From the NCBI GenBank assembly GCA_016787295.1, contig JAEUUX010000066.1, positions 21,736 to 85,735 of the forward strand: 64,000 nucleotides of DNA. The letters are read 5' to 3'. The notes beneath the pieces are model-generated. The model did not search any database, had not been told where the DNA came from, and worked only from the letters and a program-made list of their open reading frames with translations. This DNA is from Chitinophagales bacterium (GTDB lineage: Bacteria; Bacteroidota; Bacteroidia; Chitinophagales; UBA2359). Positions 35,972-44,188 of this stretch are shown one piece after another. The translations under genes were made by a program, and so were the position numbers. How positions within the stretch are numbered: position 1 is the first letter of the stretch; every line of letters starts with the position of its first letter.

Positions 35972-36054
35972 GGTTTTTGGGTTTTAGGAAAATTTATCTT
36001 TTGATTACCTATATAACGCAAAAATGCGCCTAAAGGTTGCTTTAGTGAATGCAA

Positions 36055-36588
36055 TTATCGTGTTTTTTTTAGACGAATGAAATAGCTGATGGTAACAATA
36101 ATTTGCTCGATATTTTGCTCGGCATCAATCCGATATTGTGCTTGTTCATAGTAGATTTGTCTTTGTGCCAAACGTTGTTCAATACTGTATAGCAATTCAT
36201 CAAAAGTTGTACAATTGGCGATAATGGGACGTTGTGCTTTTTGTTGCCACAAACGTTGTGCCAAGATAGCTGGTTGTACATCTAAATATATTGTAATGCC
36301 TTGTTGTTGCATTGTTGCCAAATTATCAAAAAAACAAGGCATTCCACCACCTGTTGCCACCACCAATTGAGTTTTAGTTGCCAAATTTTGCTCCAATATA
36401 TTTTTCTCTAATTGTCGGAAATATATTTCTCCTTTTTCGGCAAAAATATTGGAAATACTTTGTTGCTCCTGTTGCTCGATAAGTTGGTCGGTATCCACCC
36501 AATCATAACCCAAACGGTGCGCCAAAGCCGCTCCAATCGTGCTTTTGCCCGCACCCATAAAGCCTATCAAATAAATATTCATCAGCAC
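36055..36588 (-). CDS. aroK: Shikimate kinase
   Basis: 177 residues. The P-loop GFMGAGKST (about 9-17), the Asp of the DTDQLIE segment, the shikimate-binding Arg in IYFRQLE, the glycine motif ATGGGMP and the lid Arg in KAQRPII are all present. It phosphorylates shikimate at O3 in the chorismate pathway, in the cytoplasm. Initiation is either at 36588 or at the third codon (MNIYLIGFMG), which matches the family better. It is divergent from the multihaem cytochrome gene. Confidence 0.95.
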   Translation of the reverse strand: MLMNIYLIGFMGAGKSTIGAALAHRLGYDWVDTDQLIEQQEQQSISNIFAEKGEIYFRQLEKNILEQNLATKTQLVVATGGGMPCFFDNLATMQQQGITIYLDVQPAILAQRLWQQKAQRPIIANCTTFDELLYSIEQRLAQRQIYYEQAQYRIDAEQNIEQIIVTISYFIRLKKTR

Positions 36589-36687
36589 ATTTAGATTTTT
36601 TTTGTTAAACAGCCGCTAAATCATGCACCAAACCCTCAAATGCCACACTTTTTCCGCACAAAAAAATAATAAGCCCCAAAATTTTTG

Positions 36688-36695
36688 TATCTTTG
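36688..36695 (+). promoter_or_regulatory. -7 box TATCTTTG for the multihaem cytochrome
   Basis: Exact match 33 bp upstream of the ATG at 36729. It overlaps a TTG that could otherwise be taken as a start. Confidence 0.6.
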
Positions 36696-36728
36696 CAGGT
36701 ATTATTTTCTTCGACTATTTTCTTTTCT

Positions 36729-38657
36729 ATGCAACGAAGCCTACTAATCGGATTTTTGTGTTTATTTTTGGTGCTTGTGTGGCGATGTAGTGGCGATGTT
36801 CCACAGAACATTGTTCTTGATAGCAGTTTGCCCTACCTCAACCTACACGATACAGTAAGTTATGTAGGCATGGAAACTTGTCGAGCTTGCCACGCCAACA
36901 AATTTGAAACATTTCAGCACACGGGCATGGGTTTGTCGTTTGATGTGGCAACACACAGCAAATCTGCCGCCCGATTTGACAAACATACAGTTGTATATGA
37001 CTCCATTAACCAATTTTATTATCATCCTTTTTGGCGCAATGATTCTTTGTTTATCCAAGAATACCGTGTAGAAAAAGGAGACACAACGCATCAATTCACC
37101 CAGTATATTCGCTATATTATCGGGTCGGGACAGCACACCAACTCACATATCTATGAAGAAAACGGCTATCTTTACCAAGCACCTATCACATTTTATACTC
37201 AAAAGGGGATATGGGATTTGGCACCAGGATTTGGTAGTGGTTTTAGTTCGCGTTTTCAGCGCATCATTGGGCAGGAGTGCATGAGTTGTCACAACGGTAA
37301 AAGCAATTTTGTGAGCGAATCGGAGAACAAATTCCTCAAAGTAGCCCATGGTATTGATTGCGAACGCTGTCATGGTGCAGGTGGCGAACATATTAGGCGG
37401 AAATTGGCAGGCGAAGTCATCGATACCGCTTTGCATACTGATTACAGTATTGTCAATCCTCGCCGTTTGCCCTCGCGCGACTATCAAATGAGCGTTTGTC
37501 AGCGTTGTCATTTGCAGGGTATCGCTGTATTGAAAAAAGAAACCGATGATTTTTATACTTTTCGTCCGGGGCGTTTGTTGTCTGATGTAATGGACGTATA
37601 TTTGCCTGAATATGATGGCAACCAAACCCAATTCATCATGGCATCACAAGCACACCGTTTGACCAAAAGTCAATGTTATCAAAAAAGCGAAATGAATTGT
37701 TGGACTTGTCACAACCCGCATGTGAGCGTGCGCCAAACCCCTGCCGAACATTTTAATGCAACCTGCCAAAAGTGCCACCAACAGAAAACTTGTAGCTTAT
37801 CGGAGCAGCAACGACAAAAGCAAAACAAAAATAATTGTTATGCTTGCCACCTTCCACCTTCGCCAAGCATCGATATTCCACACGTGACGGTGCATGACCA
37901 CTACATTCGCCGCCCTATTCCCGAACGAGAGAAAAAAAAGGTGGAGAAGTTTATCGGTTTGGTGGCTGCCAACAACCCACACCCCAGCGCTTTGAGTCGT
38001 GCGCAGGGCTATTTGCACTATTTCGAAAGCTATACAAGCGGAAAAAACAAAAATTTGTTAGATTCGGCGCAATACTATCTCAATGCTGCCACTCAAAAAT
38101 ATGCACCGCACCAACTTCTTGATGCCACTATTCATTTATATTATCTACAAGAAAATTATGAAAAGATTATTGCGACGATTAATAAAATTGCTCCTCAAAA
38201 TGTTCAGAAAGCGTGGACGGCGTATCGGATAGGAGAGGCTTTTTGGCAACAAAAAAATATTGCGCAAGCCGAAAGTTTCTTCGCACGTGCCAATCAATTG
38301 TTGCCACTACAAAGCGATTTTCAAAACAAATTGGCAGCCTGCTACATGGCAAACAGCCAATGGCAAAAAGCAGAACAATTACTCAACCAATTGCTTAAAG
38401 AAACCCCCAAACACGTTTCGGCGCTTACCAATTTGGGATTTGTCTATGTCAATATCGGCAATCTTTCGCGAGCAGAGCAGTATTATCAAAAAGCCCTCGC
38501 CTTAGATCCCGACTATACCGCAGCATTGATGAACTATGCCGCACTGCTTTTGCTCCAACAAGACAAAGCCAAAGCACGACAACTGCTCGGCAAAGTGCTG
38601 CAAAAACAACCTAATAATGACCAAGCAAAAGCTATTTTGTTGCAGTTGAATAGGTAA
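36729..38657 (+). CDS. Seven-haem cytochrome c fused to C-terminal TPR repeats
   Basis: 642 residues from the ATG at 36729 with an N-terminal hydrophobic export segment. Seven CxxCH haem sites are readable: CRACH, CMSCH, CERCH, CQRCH, CWTCH, CQKCH and CYACH, all within about the first 385 residues, in the style of cytochrome c-552/NrfA-like multihaem proteins. The C-terminal third is helical with TPR units (AYRIGEAFWQQKNIAQAESFF, ALTNLGFVYVNIGNLSRAEQ, ALMNYAALLLLQQDKAKARQ). An extracytoplasmic electron-transfer protein with a docking module is inferred. The redox partner and substrate are unknown. Confidence 0.9.
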   Translation: MQRSLLIGFLCLFLVLVWRCSGDVPQNIVLDSSLPYLNLHDTVSYVGMETCRACHANKFETFQHTGMGLSFDVATHSKSAARFDKHTVVYDSINQFYYHPFWRNDSLFIQEYRVEKGDTTHQFTQYIRYIIGSGQHTNSHIYEENGYLYQAPITFYTQKGIWDLAPGFGSGFSSRFQRIIGQECMSCHNGKSNFVSESENKFLKVAHGIDCERCHGAGGEHIRRKLAGEVIDTALHTDYSIVNPRRLPSRDYQMSVCQRCHLQGIAVLKKETDDFYTFRPGRLLSDVMDVYLPEYDGNQTQFIMASQAHRLTKSQCYQKSEMNCWTCHNPHVSVRQTPAEHFNATCQKCHQQKTCSLSEQQRQKQNKNNCYACHLPPSPSIDIPHVTVHDHYIRRPIPEREKKKVEKFIGLVAANNPHPSALSRAQGYLHYFESYTSGKNKNLLDSAQYYLNAATQKYAPHQLLDATIHLYYLQENYEKIIATINKIAPQNVQKAWTAYRIGEAFWQQKNIAQAESFFARANQLLPLQSDFQNKLAACYMANSQWQKAEQLLNQLLKETPKHVSALTNLGFVYVNIGNLSRAEQYYQKALALDPDYTAALMNYAALLLLQQDKAKARQLLGKVLQKQPNNDQAKAILLQLNR

Positions 38658-38686
38658 AACCCCTTCCTCCTTGTCCTGTTTGGTCT

Positions 38687-38723
38687 CAACCTTTCGAAAG
38701 TTTTAATCTTTCGAAAGGTTGTT
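38687..38723. terminator. Terminator between cytochrome and TIR-WG genes
   Basis: Perfect 14-bp stem CAACCTTTCGAAAG and its reverse complement, followed by a T run on the plus strand. It may also serve the convergent gene ending at 38735. Confidence 0.85.
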
Positions 38724-38734
38724 TTTTTATACGG

Positions 38735-40438
38735 TTAAATATCTACTCTTTTGTTTTTGGCAGTAATAAAAAAGTATTCTCCTTCTTTTTCCACCTCTGC
38801 CACGCCACCTTCAAACCATTGCGCACCGTCATATTCCAATGGAATGACAATTTTTCCTTTTCGGTTAATGTAGCCCCAGCGGTCATCTTTGCACACAACA
38901 GCGAGTCCTTCCCTGAAATCGTGTGCGAAATCATAGTCAAAAGGAATGACTGTTTTGCCTTTGGGGTTAATCCAACCCCATTTGTCATCTTTTTCTACCA
39001 ATGCCATGCTATTTTCGAACAGATAGGCAGTGGAATATTGAAGCGGGATCACTATTTTTCCACGTTCGTTTATCCAGCCCCAAAGGTTGTTGGCTTTCAC
39101 CAATGCCAAGCCACCAGCAAAATGGTAAGTGTTTTCGTATTGTAGTGGAATAATTTCCTTGCCATTTTGGTTTATCCAGCCCCAGAGGTTATCCTTTTTC
39201 ACCTTTGCCAAGCCATTTTCACCAAATACAGAACTGTCATCATACTGCGGCTCGACTAATATTTCGCCGTTTTTGTTAATCCAGCCCCATTTGCCATTTT
39301 TTTTGATGCGCGCCCTATCATACATAGTTTCTACACCTGCATCGTAGGACGAGTCGGACAATTGTTCGCCTTTGCTGTTCCAGAACGCCCATTGATTATC
39401 TTTTACGCCAATGGCTATGCCCTGATTGTAATCATAAACGGCATCGTAGTTACAAGAGGCTGCGTCGAGTGGAGAGTTTTTTTCTTTTTTCTTGCGGGGA
39501 TTATCCATAGAATATAGGTTTGGGTCATTAATAGATTTAGTAGACTTTTTGTTTTTACGTTTGATAGTTTTGGGTGTTTTTTTGCCGCCACTTGTCAATG
39601 TATTCTTTGCAGGACTATTGGAACGTTCGGTTGTTATTTCATTTTCCAATAATTCGGTCGAAAAATCATCGGCACTATCGTCCTTAATCATTGTAGCAAT
39701 GGGAGGAACTGTTATAGCGAAAGGCACTTTGATGGATTTGGGAGAATCATCTAAGGAAGGTTCATTTGTTTTTTCTTCTATTTCATCAGGAACATCGCCA
39801 GCGGAGGCGGTAAGGTCGGGAGGAGGCAAAAAGTCTGTTTCTTTGCTCAAAGAGGAAGGCTGATTTAAGTTGTTTGTTTCGGTGGTAGGTGGTGGCAAAG
39901 TGTTGTCCATTTCTATCTGGCGAATGAGGTTGCTAATATATTTGGTTATCACAAAAAAAGGTTCGTCTTCTGTCTGCCAATTTTTGCTCAACACAGGACG
40001 TTTCTTTTCAGCATTTTGTTCCAACAAGTCGGGCAAAATGGGAATATTGTCCAAAGGTAGCTCTTCCCACAAACAAAAATCCAACAAAACAGGAACGACA
40101 TAACTGTTTTGCTGTTTGTGGTGTTCAATAGCCACCAAGAGTTCTTCGTCGTAGTGAAAATCAGAATTTACAAAATTGTCGCTAATCAACAAAATGATGA
40201 TTTCTGAACGTGCCAAAAGCTCCTTTACTGTTTGACTAAGTGTGTCATAATCATCACCAATTTTCATCAAAACGGTCTCGAATTGGAAATCGATGGGATA
40301 AAGGCGTTTGCGTTTTTGAAAAAAGGCTAATTGGTGGCGCAGTTTTTCGGATTGTTCTGCATTTTCGGGCGCATAACCCACAAAAATGGTAATGTCGTTG
40401 TTGCGAACAGACACACCCTGTTTTCCGAGTGCTGACAT
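38735..40438 (-). CDS. TIR domain protein with seven WG repeats
   Basis: 567 residues from MSALGKQGVS at 40438; longer upstream in-frame sequence crosses the promoter word. Residues 15-185 form a TIR domain: ITIFVGYAPENAEQSEKLR at the start, IILLISDNFVNSDFHYDEEL at 81-100. Glu98 sits where NAD-hydrolysing bacterial TIRs have the catalytic Glu. A low-complexity Ser/Pro/Lys linker (about 195-330) follows. Seven WG-type repeats (KWGWINKNGE, LWGWINQNGK, RWGYINRKGK) run to the end. TIR domains are NADase or signalling modules in antiphage immunity, and WG repeats are beta-rich binding units, so a sensor-effector protein is plausible. No partner gene is obvious. Confidence 0.85.
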   Translation of the reverse strand: MSALGKQGVSVRNNDITIFVGYAPENAEQSEKLRHQLAFFQKRKRLYPIDFQFETVLMKIGDDYDTLSQTVKELLARSEIIILLISDNFVNSDFHYDEELLVAIEHHKQQNSYVVPVLLDFCLWEELPLDNIPILPDLLEQNAEKKRPVLSKNWQTEDEPFFVITKYISNLIRQIEMDNTLPPPTTETNNLNQPSSLSKETDFLPPPDLTASAGDVPDEIEEKTNEPSLDDSPKSIKVPFAITVPPIATMIKDDSADDFSTELLENEITTERSNSPAKNTLTSGGKKTPKTIKRKNKKSTKSINDPNLYSMDNPRKKKEKNSPLDAASCNYDAVYDYNQGIAIGVKDNQWAFWNSKGEQLSDSSYDAGVETMYDRARIKKNGKWGWINKNGEILVEPQYDDSSVFGENGLAKVKKDNLWGWINQNGKEIIPLQYENTYHFAGGLALVKANNLWGWINERGKIVIPLQYSTAYLFENSMALVEKDDKWGWINPKGKTVIPFDYDFAHDFREGLAVVCKDDRWGYINRKGKIVIPLEYDGAQWFEGGVAEVEKEGEYFFITAKNKRVDI

Positions 40439-40544
40439 TGTTTTAAAATTATGGTTAAAAAAAGATGATACAATTTTGAATGGGTGTTGAAAAGCTGGTT
40501 TTTTAAGGATTTTTATAAACAAAACGCTAACAAGTATTATGGCA

Positions 40545-40552
40545 CAAAAATA
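40545..40552 (-). promoter_or_regulatory. -7 box TATTTTTG for the TIR-WG gene
   Basis: Exact match on the minus strand, about 107 bp upstream of the start at 40438, implying a leader of about 95 nt. It lies between the SpoIIM stop and this gene. Confidence 0.5.
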
Positions 40553-40594
40553 GGAATTTGAAAAACTTGAGCAGAGCAAAGCAAAATTTTGCCA

Positions 40595-41584
40595 TTATAC
40601 TGACTGTTGTCCCACTGTTTTTTGTGCTTCTTGTCGTCCCAAAGCAAAAGGGTATAAGACAAAATAAAATAAAACCACGCAAGCAGACCCACCAATGATA
40701 GCTATCTTCAACCAAGTAGGCATTTCGGTGTGGCGTGTTACGTAGCCCTCCAAAAAACCTGCCACAATGAAAACAGGCACCAATCCTAACAGCATTTTTA
40801 CGCCTTTTTTGGCACCACGGATGAACGAGTCTATGCGCGAATAAGTTTGCGGAAACAACGCACTATTGCCCATCACCATACCCGCTGCACCAGCAATAAT
40901 AATCGCACTAATCTCAAGCGTACCATGAATCCAGATGGTTAGGAAAGATGTCCAGAACAAACCGCGCTGATAGAAAAAATACTGAAAAACACCCACCATC
41001 GTGCCATTATATAACAACATGAAAGCTGTTCCCAAAGAAGAAAAAATACCCATTACAAAACAGAAAAAAGACACCCGAATATTGTGAATGGTTATTACAA
41101 CGGACACATACCATTCATTACCGGTTTTGTATACGCCCATGGGGTCGCCTTTTTCTATGTTTTCGAGGGTCATATTCACATAACCATCGCTCAAAATAAG
41201 CCGAGCAAAATTGTTGTCATAATGAGAACTCACCACACCCAATACGACTGCCGACACAAAAATCAAGAAGGCATACAACAAATAACGTCTTTGTTCATAA
41301 TACAACAAGGGCAACTCTTGTGTCCAAAAGCGCATGATTCTTCCCCTATCTTCTTGTTTATTTTTGTAGATAAGGCTATAAATACTCGACGTTAGCTGGT
41401 TTAGATATTGGGTCGTTTTGCTGCGAGGATAAAAAGTTTTGGCGTAGGACAGATCGTCGGTCAGGTGAATAAACAAATCGGCTTTTTCATCAGGTGTGGC
41501 ATTGGCACGATTAGCACCGCGCAACATCTCTTCAAAACGTTGCCATTTTGCCTTATTGCGGCTAACAAAAGCAGGTTCGCGCAT
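40595..41584 (-). CDS. SpoIIM/stage II sporulation M-family membrane protein
   Basis: 329 residues. A cytoplasmic helical N-terminus (about 1-95) is followed by several membrane helices (YLLYAFLIFVSAVVLGVV, VSFFCFVMGIFSSLGTAFML, ISAIIIAGAAGMVMGNSAL, GLVPVFIVAGFLEGYV, AIIGGSACVVLFYFVLYPF). The GTLEISAIIIAGAAG segment is the family's signature. In Bacteroidota this protein is regularly encoded beside an RDD-domain protein, as here (divergent, 106 bp apart), and has nothing to do with sporulation. Role unknown, probably envelope-related. Confidence 0.9.
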   Translation of the reverse strand: MREPAFVSRNKAKWQRFEEMLRGANRANATPDEKADLFIHLTDDLSYAKTFYPRSKTTQYLNQLTSSIYSLIYKNKQEDRGRIMRFWTQELPLLYYEQRRYLLYAFLIFVSAVVLGVVSSHYDNNFARLILSDGYVNMTLENIEKGDPMGVYKTGNEWYVSVVITIHNIRVSFFCFVMGIFSSLGTAFMLLYNGTMVGVFQYFFYQRGLFWTSFLTIWIHGTLEISAIIIAGAAGMVMGNSALFPQTYSRIDSFIRGAKKGVKMLLGLVPVFIVAGFLEGYVTRHTEMPTWLKIAIIGGSACVVLFYFVLYPFALGRQEAQKTVGQQSV

Positions 41585-41604
41585 AATTTATCGATTATAT
41601 GTGG

Positions 41605-41612
41605 CAAATGTA
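41605..41612 (-). promoter_or_regulatory. -7 box TACATTTG for the SpoIIM-family gene
   Basis: Exact match on the minus strand 21 bp upstream of the start at 41584, so a very short leader is expected. Confidence 0.55.
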
Positions 41613-41655
41613 GGGCTTTTTTGGCAGAATAGATAATAGAACCACAAAAAAATAG

Positions 41656-41663
41656 TACTTTTG
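41656..41663 (+). promoter_or_regulatory. -7 box TACTTTTG for the RDD gene
   Basis: Exact match on the plus strand. The ATG at 41673 would be almost leaderless; the ATG at 41691 leaves a normal short leader. Confidence 0.55.
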
Positions 41664-41690
41664 CAGTAAATAATGCCATTCCCCCGCGCT

Positions 41691-42431
41691 ATGCCTAATG
41701 CTTACAGCCATTTAGAAATTGAAACTACGCAACATGTTAACCTACAATACGAAATTGCAGGTATTGGTAGGCGATTCATTGCAGCTATGTTAGATACCCT
41801 TTTAATATGGTCCTACATAGTGGCTTTTGTTTATGTCTTGGACAGAACGGGCAGGTTAGATGCTTGGATGGATTTTCAAGCTGCCTACTATGTTTATTTG
41901 TTCATCATTCTGCCGGTGGGTTTGTATCATCCCGTTTGTGAATTGCTTTTTGGGGGAAAATCGATAGGCAAAATGATTATGGGATTGAGGGTAGTGCAAA
42001 TGGACGGCTCGCCTTTGCGTTTGGGTAACATTATTTTGCGATGGATGTTTCGTTTGGTGGAAGTCATGCTCACATCGGGTTCTATTGGTACTTGGGCAAT
42101 TATCCTTACTGCCAAATCACAACGATTGGGTGACATGGCTGCCAATACGATTGTCGTTGTCGAAAATGCACCTGTAGCCTTGCACTATGACTTTCAATTA
42201 GACCTGCCGCCCAACTACCAAGTACAGTTCCCGCAAGTCGCCAACCTCACCGACGAAGATATCCAACTTATTTCGGCTGCCTACGAAAAAACCTATTCTA
42301 TCCAAAACGAAACCATTACTTTTGCCTTAGCCAGCCAGTTGCGAAAAGTCTTACATATCCAAACCAAAATTGCCGATACCCAATTGATTGAAACCGTATT
42401 GATGGATTATCAAAAAATTTATGGGGCATAA
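41691..42431 (+). CDS. RDD-family membrane protein
   Basis: 246 residues from MPNAYSHLEI (a start at 41673 would add six residues but almost touches the promoter box). The RDD signature is seen as IGRRFIAAMLDTLLIW, then membrane helices around 25-45 and 60-85 (YVYLFIILPVGLYHPVCELL), the GKSIGKMIMGLRVV motif and later RLGDMAANTIVVV. The C-terminal 80 residues are soluble. The pair with SpoIIM across a divergent promoter region is conserved in Bacteroidota. A transport or envelope role is suspected but not established. Confidence 0.88.
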   Translation: MPNAYSHLEIETTQHVNLQYEIAGIGRRFIAAMLDTLLIWSYIVAFVYVLDRTGRLDAWMDFQAAYYVYLFIILPVGLYHPVCELLFGGKSIGKMIMGLRVVQMDGSPLRLGNIILRWMFRLVEVMLTSGSIGTWAIILTAKSQRLGDMAANTIVVVENAPVALHYDFQLDLPPNYQVQFPQVANLTDEDIQLISAAYEKTYSIQNETITFALASQLRKVLHIQTKIADTQLIETVLMDYQKIYGA

Positions 42432-42461
42432 TAACTTCTAAAGAAATCACACTTTTACACT

Positions 42462-43376
42462 ATGAAAATAAATGCTACCATAGAAAAAATACAGTATGAG
42501 GCTATGACAAAAAGCCCTTTAAGATACCCAGGCGGTAAAAGCCGAGCGGTCGAAAAAATTGCGTCATTAGTACCTGATTTTAGTGAATATCGCGAGCCTT
42601 TTTTAGGTGGAGGATCCGTATTTTTGTACCTAAAACAAAAATACCACACCCAACAGTTTTGGATAAATGATTTGTATCCCGAACTGTATTATTTCTGGAA
42701 AAAATGCCAAACTGATATCCAAACACTTATCACACAAGTAAACATGTGGAAAGAAACGTATCAAAATGGCAAAGAATTGCACCGTTTTTTGATAGACAAT
42801 ATGCCTAATTTTGATGAAACGCAAAAAGCAAGCGCGTTTTTTGTATGCAACAGAATCACCTTTTCAGGAACAACAGAAGCAGGAGGATTTTCGCAACAAG
42901 CCTATAATGATAGATTTACTTTGTCCAGCGTCGAACGATTAATACCTTTTGCAAAACAATTATCCAATACCCAAATCACCAACGTAGATTATAGCGAGTT
43001 ATTGACAAAGGAAGGTAAAAACGTATTCCTATTTTTAGACCCACCTTATTTTTCAGCCACAAAATCGGCTTTATATGGCAAAAATGGCAAATTACACAAA
43101 GCGTTTGACCATGAAAGATTAGCCGAAAGTTTGCAAAAATGCTCCCATAAATGGTTAATTACCTACGATGATAGCGATTATATCCGCAATTTGTTTTCTT
43201 TTGCCGAAATAAACGCGTGGAATTTGACCTACGGTATGCGGAACATCACCAAAAAATCTAACCAAAAAGGAGAAGAATTATTTATCTCCAATTATCCAAT
43301 TTTTGAAACACAAAAAGCAGCAATGAGATTATTTGCCGAACCCCAAGTGCCATACATTATTCAAAAACCAGAGTAA
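42462..43376 (+). CDS. D12-class (Dam/DpnII-type) adenine-N6 DNA methyltransferase
   Basis: 304 residues from the first ATG. The ATG at 42504 (MTKSPLRYPGGKSR) matches the usual family start and may be the real one. Motifs in alpha-class order: PLRYPGGKSR, the SAM-binding EPFLGGGSVF (about 45-55) and the catalytic LDPPYFSA near 191. The family methylates adenine, often in GATC or related sites; specificity cannot be told. It starts 30 bp after the RDD gene and is followed by a PD-(D/E)XK protein and a second methyltransferase in the same direction. Confidence 0.9.
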   Translation: MKINATIEKIQYEAMTKSPLRYPGGKSRAVEKIASLVPDFSEYREPFLGGGSVFLYLKQKYHTQQFWINDLYPELYYFWKKCQTDIQTLITQVNMWKETYQNGKELHRFLIDNMPNFDETQKASAFFVCNRITFSGTTEAGGFSQQAYNDRFTLSSVERLIPFAKQLSNTQITNVDYSELLTKEGKNVFLFLDPPYFSATKSALYGKNGKLHKAFDHERLAESLQKCSHKWLITYDDSDYIRNLFSFAEINAWNLTYGMRNITKKSNQKGEELFISNYPIFETQKAAMRLFAEPQVPYIIQKPE

Positions 43377-43475
43377 TTGTACTCTATTGAACCCATAAAA
43401 CAAACTCTCAAATAAGATTTTCTGCCCCCAAAAACTTTTGTAAACAAATTCAATCCCTTCCAAAAAACGACTAAA

Positions 43476-44099
43476 ATGCCCAAGCGCAATACAAAAAACT
43501 ATTCCAAATTTACGTTTGAGGATTTAAAAATGTTGGGCTTGCGCACAGTGGTAACAAAATTATTTGCAGACGAAACCATCAAGCCCGTACTACCAACTGC
43601 TATGCTGGTGGAAACTTTGGAGAGTGCAACAGATGTTTCGTTGGATACCGAAAAAGCAAGATCCGAATTTTTGATTGCTCCGATTTTGAGGGAACTCCAA
43701 AAGAACAACAAAAATGTTTTTTCGGTCTATTCGGGTTTCAATTTTGATGTGGACGCAACGAAAGGTTTGCAAGGTTTTTGCGATTATTTATTGGCGCGAC
43801 TCCCTTTGACCATCGTTCCCGACGCACCTATTATAGCCGTCGTTGAAGCAAAACTAAGCGGGTCGCTCGCCGCAGCCGTTCCGCAGTGTGCCGCCGAAAT
43901 GTATGCTACCCGAATTTGGAACGAAAGAAGAGGCGAACCCACACAAATCGTTTATGGCGCTATCACAACAGGCGATAATTGGCTATTTTTGCGTTTTGCA
44001 GACGAAATAACCATCGAGGTAGACAAAATTGTTTATCCCCTGAAGCCTTTAGAAGCATTATTGGGCGTTTTGCAGCATATTGTCAACCAATACAAATAA
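43476..44099 (+). CDS. PD-(D/E)XK-superfamily protein between two methyltransferases
   Basis: 207 residues. The nuclease core is clear: SEFLIAPIL (Glu64), GFCDYLLA (Asp103), IIAVVEAK (Glu124-x-Lys126) and Q137 in VPQCAAEMYA. The order E..D..ExK..Q is that of the PD-(D/E)XK fold. Homologues are common as stand-alone proteins in Bacteroidota and cyanobacteria and are not proven restriction enzymes. The position between two DNA methyltransferase genes makes a restriction or nicking role attractive, but this is inference. It starts 99 bp after the D12 gene. Confidence 0.8.
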   Translation: MPKRNTKNYSKFTFEDLKMLGLRTVVTKLFADETIKPVLPTAMLVETLESATDVSLDTEKARSEFLIAPILRELQKNNKNVFSVYSGFNFDVDATKGLQGFCDYLLARLPLTIVPDAPIIAVVEAKLSGSLAAAVPQCAAEMYATRIWNERRGEPTQIVYGAITTGDNWLFLRFADEITIEVDKIVYPLKPLEALLGVLQHIVNQYK

Positions 44100-44188
44100 A
44101 CTTAGCCTCCAAAACCAAATAGAAAAACCCCCCAAAAACCACCCCACTCCCCCAACTCCAAACCATCACCCATCTAAAAACCTCCCCC

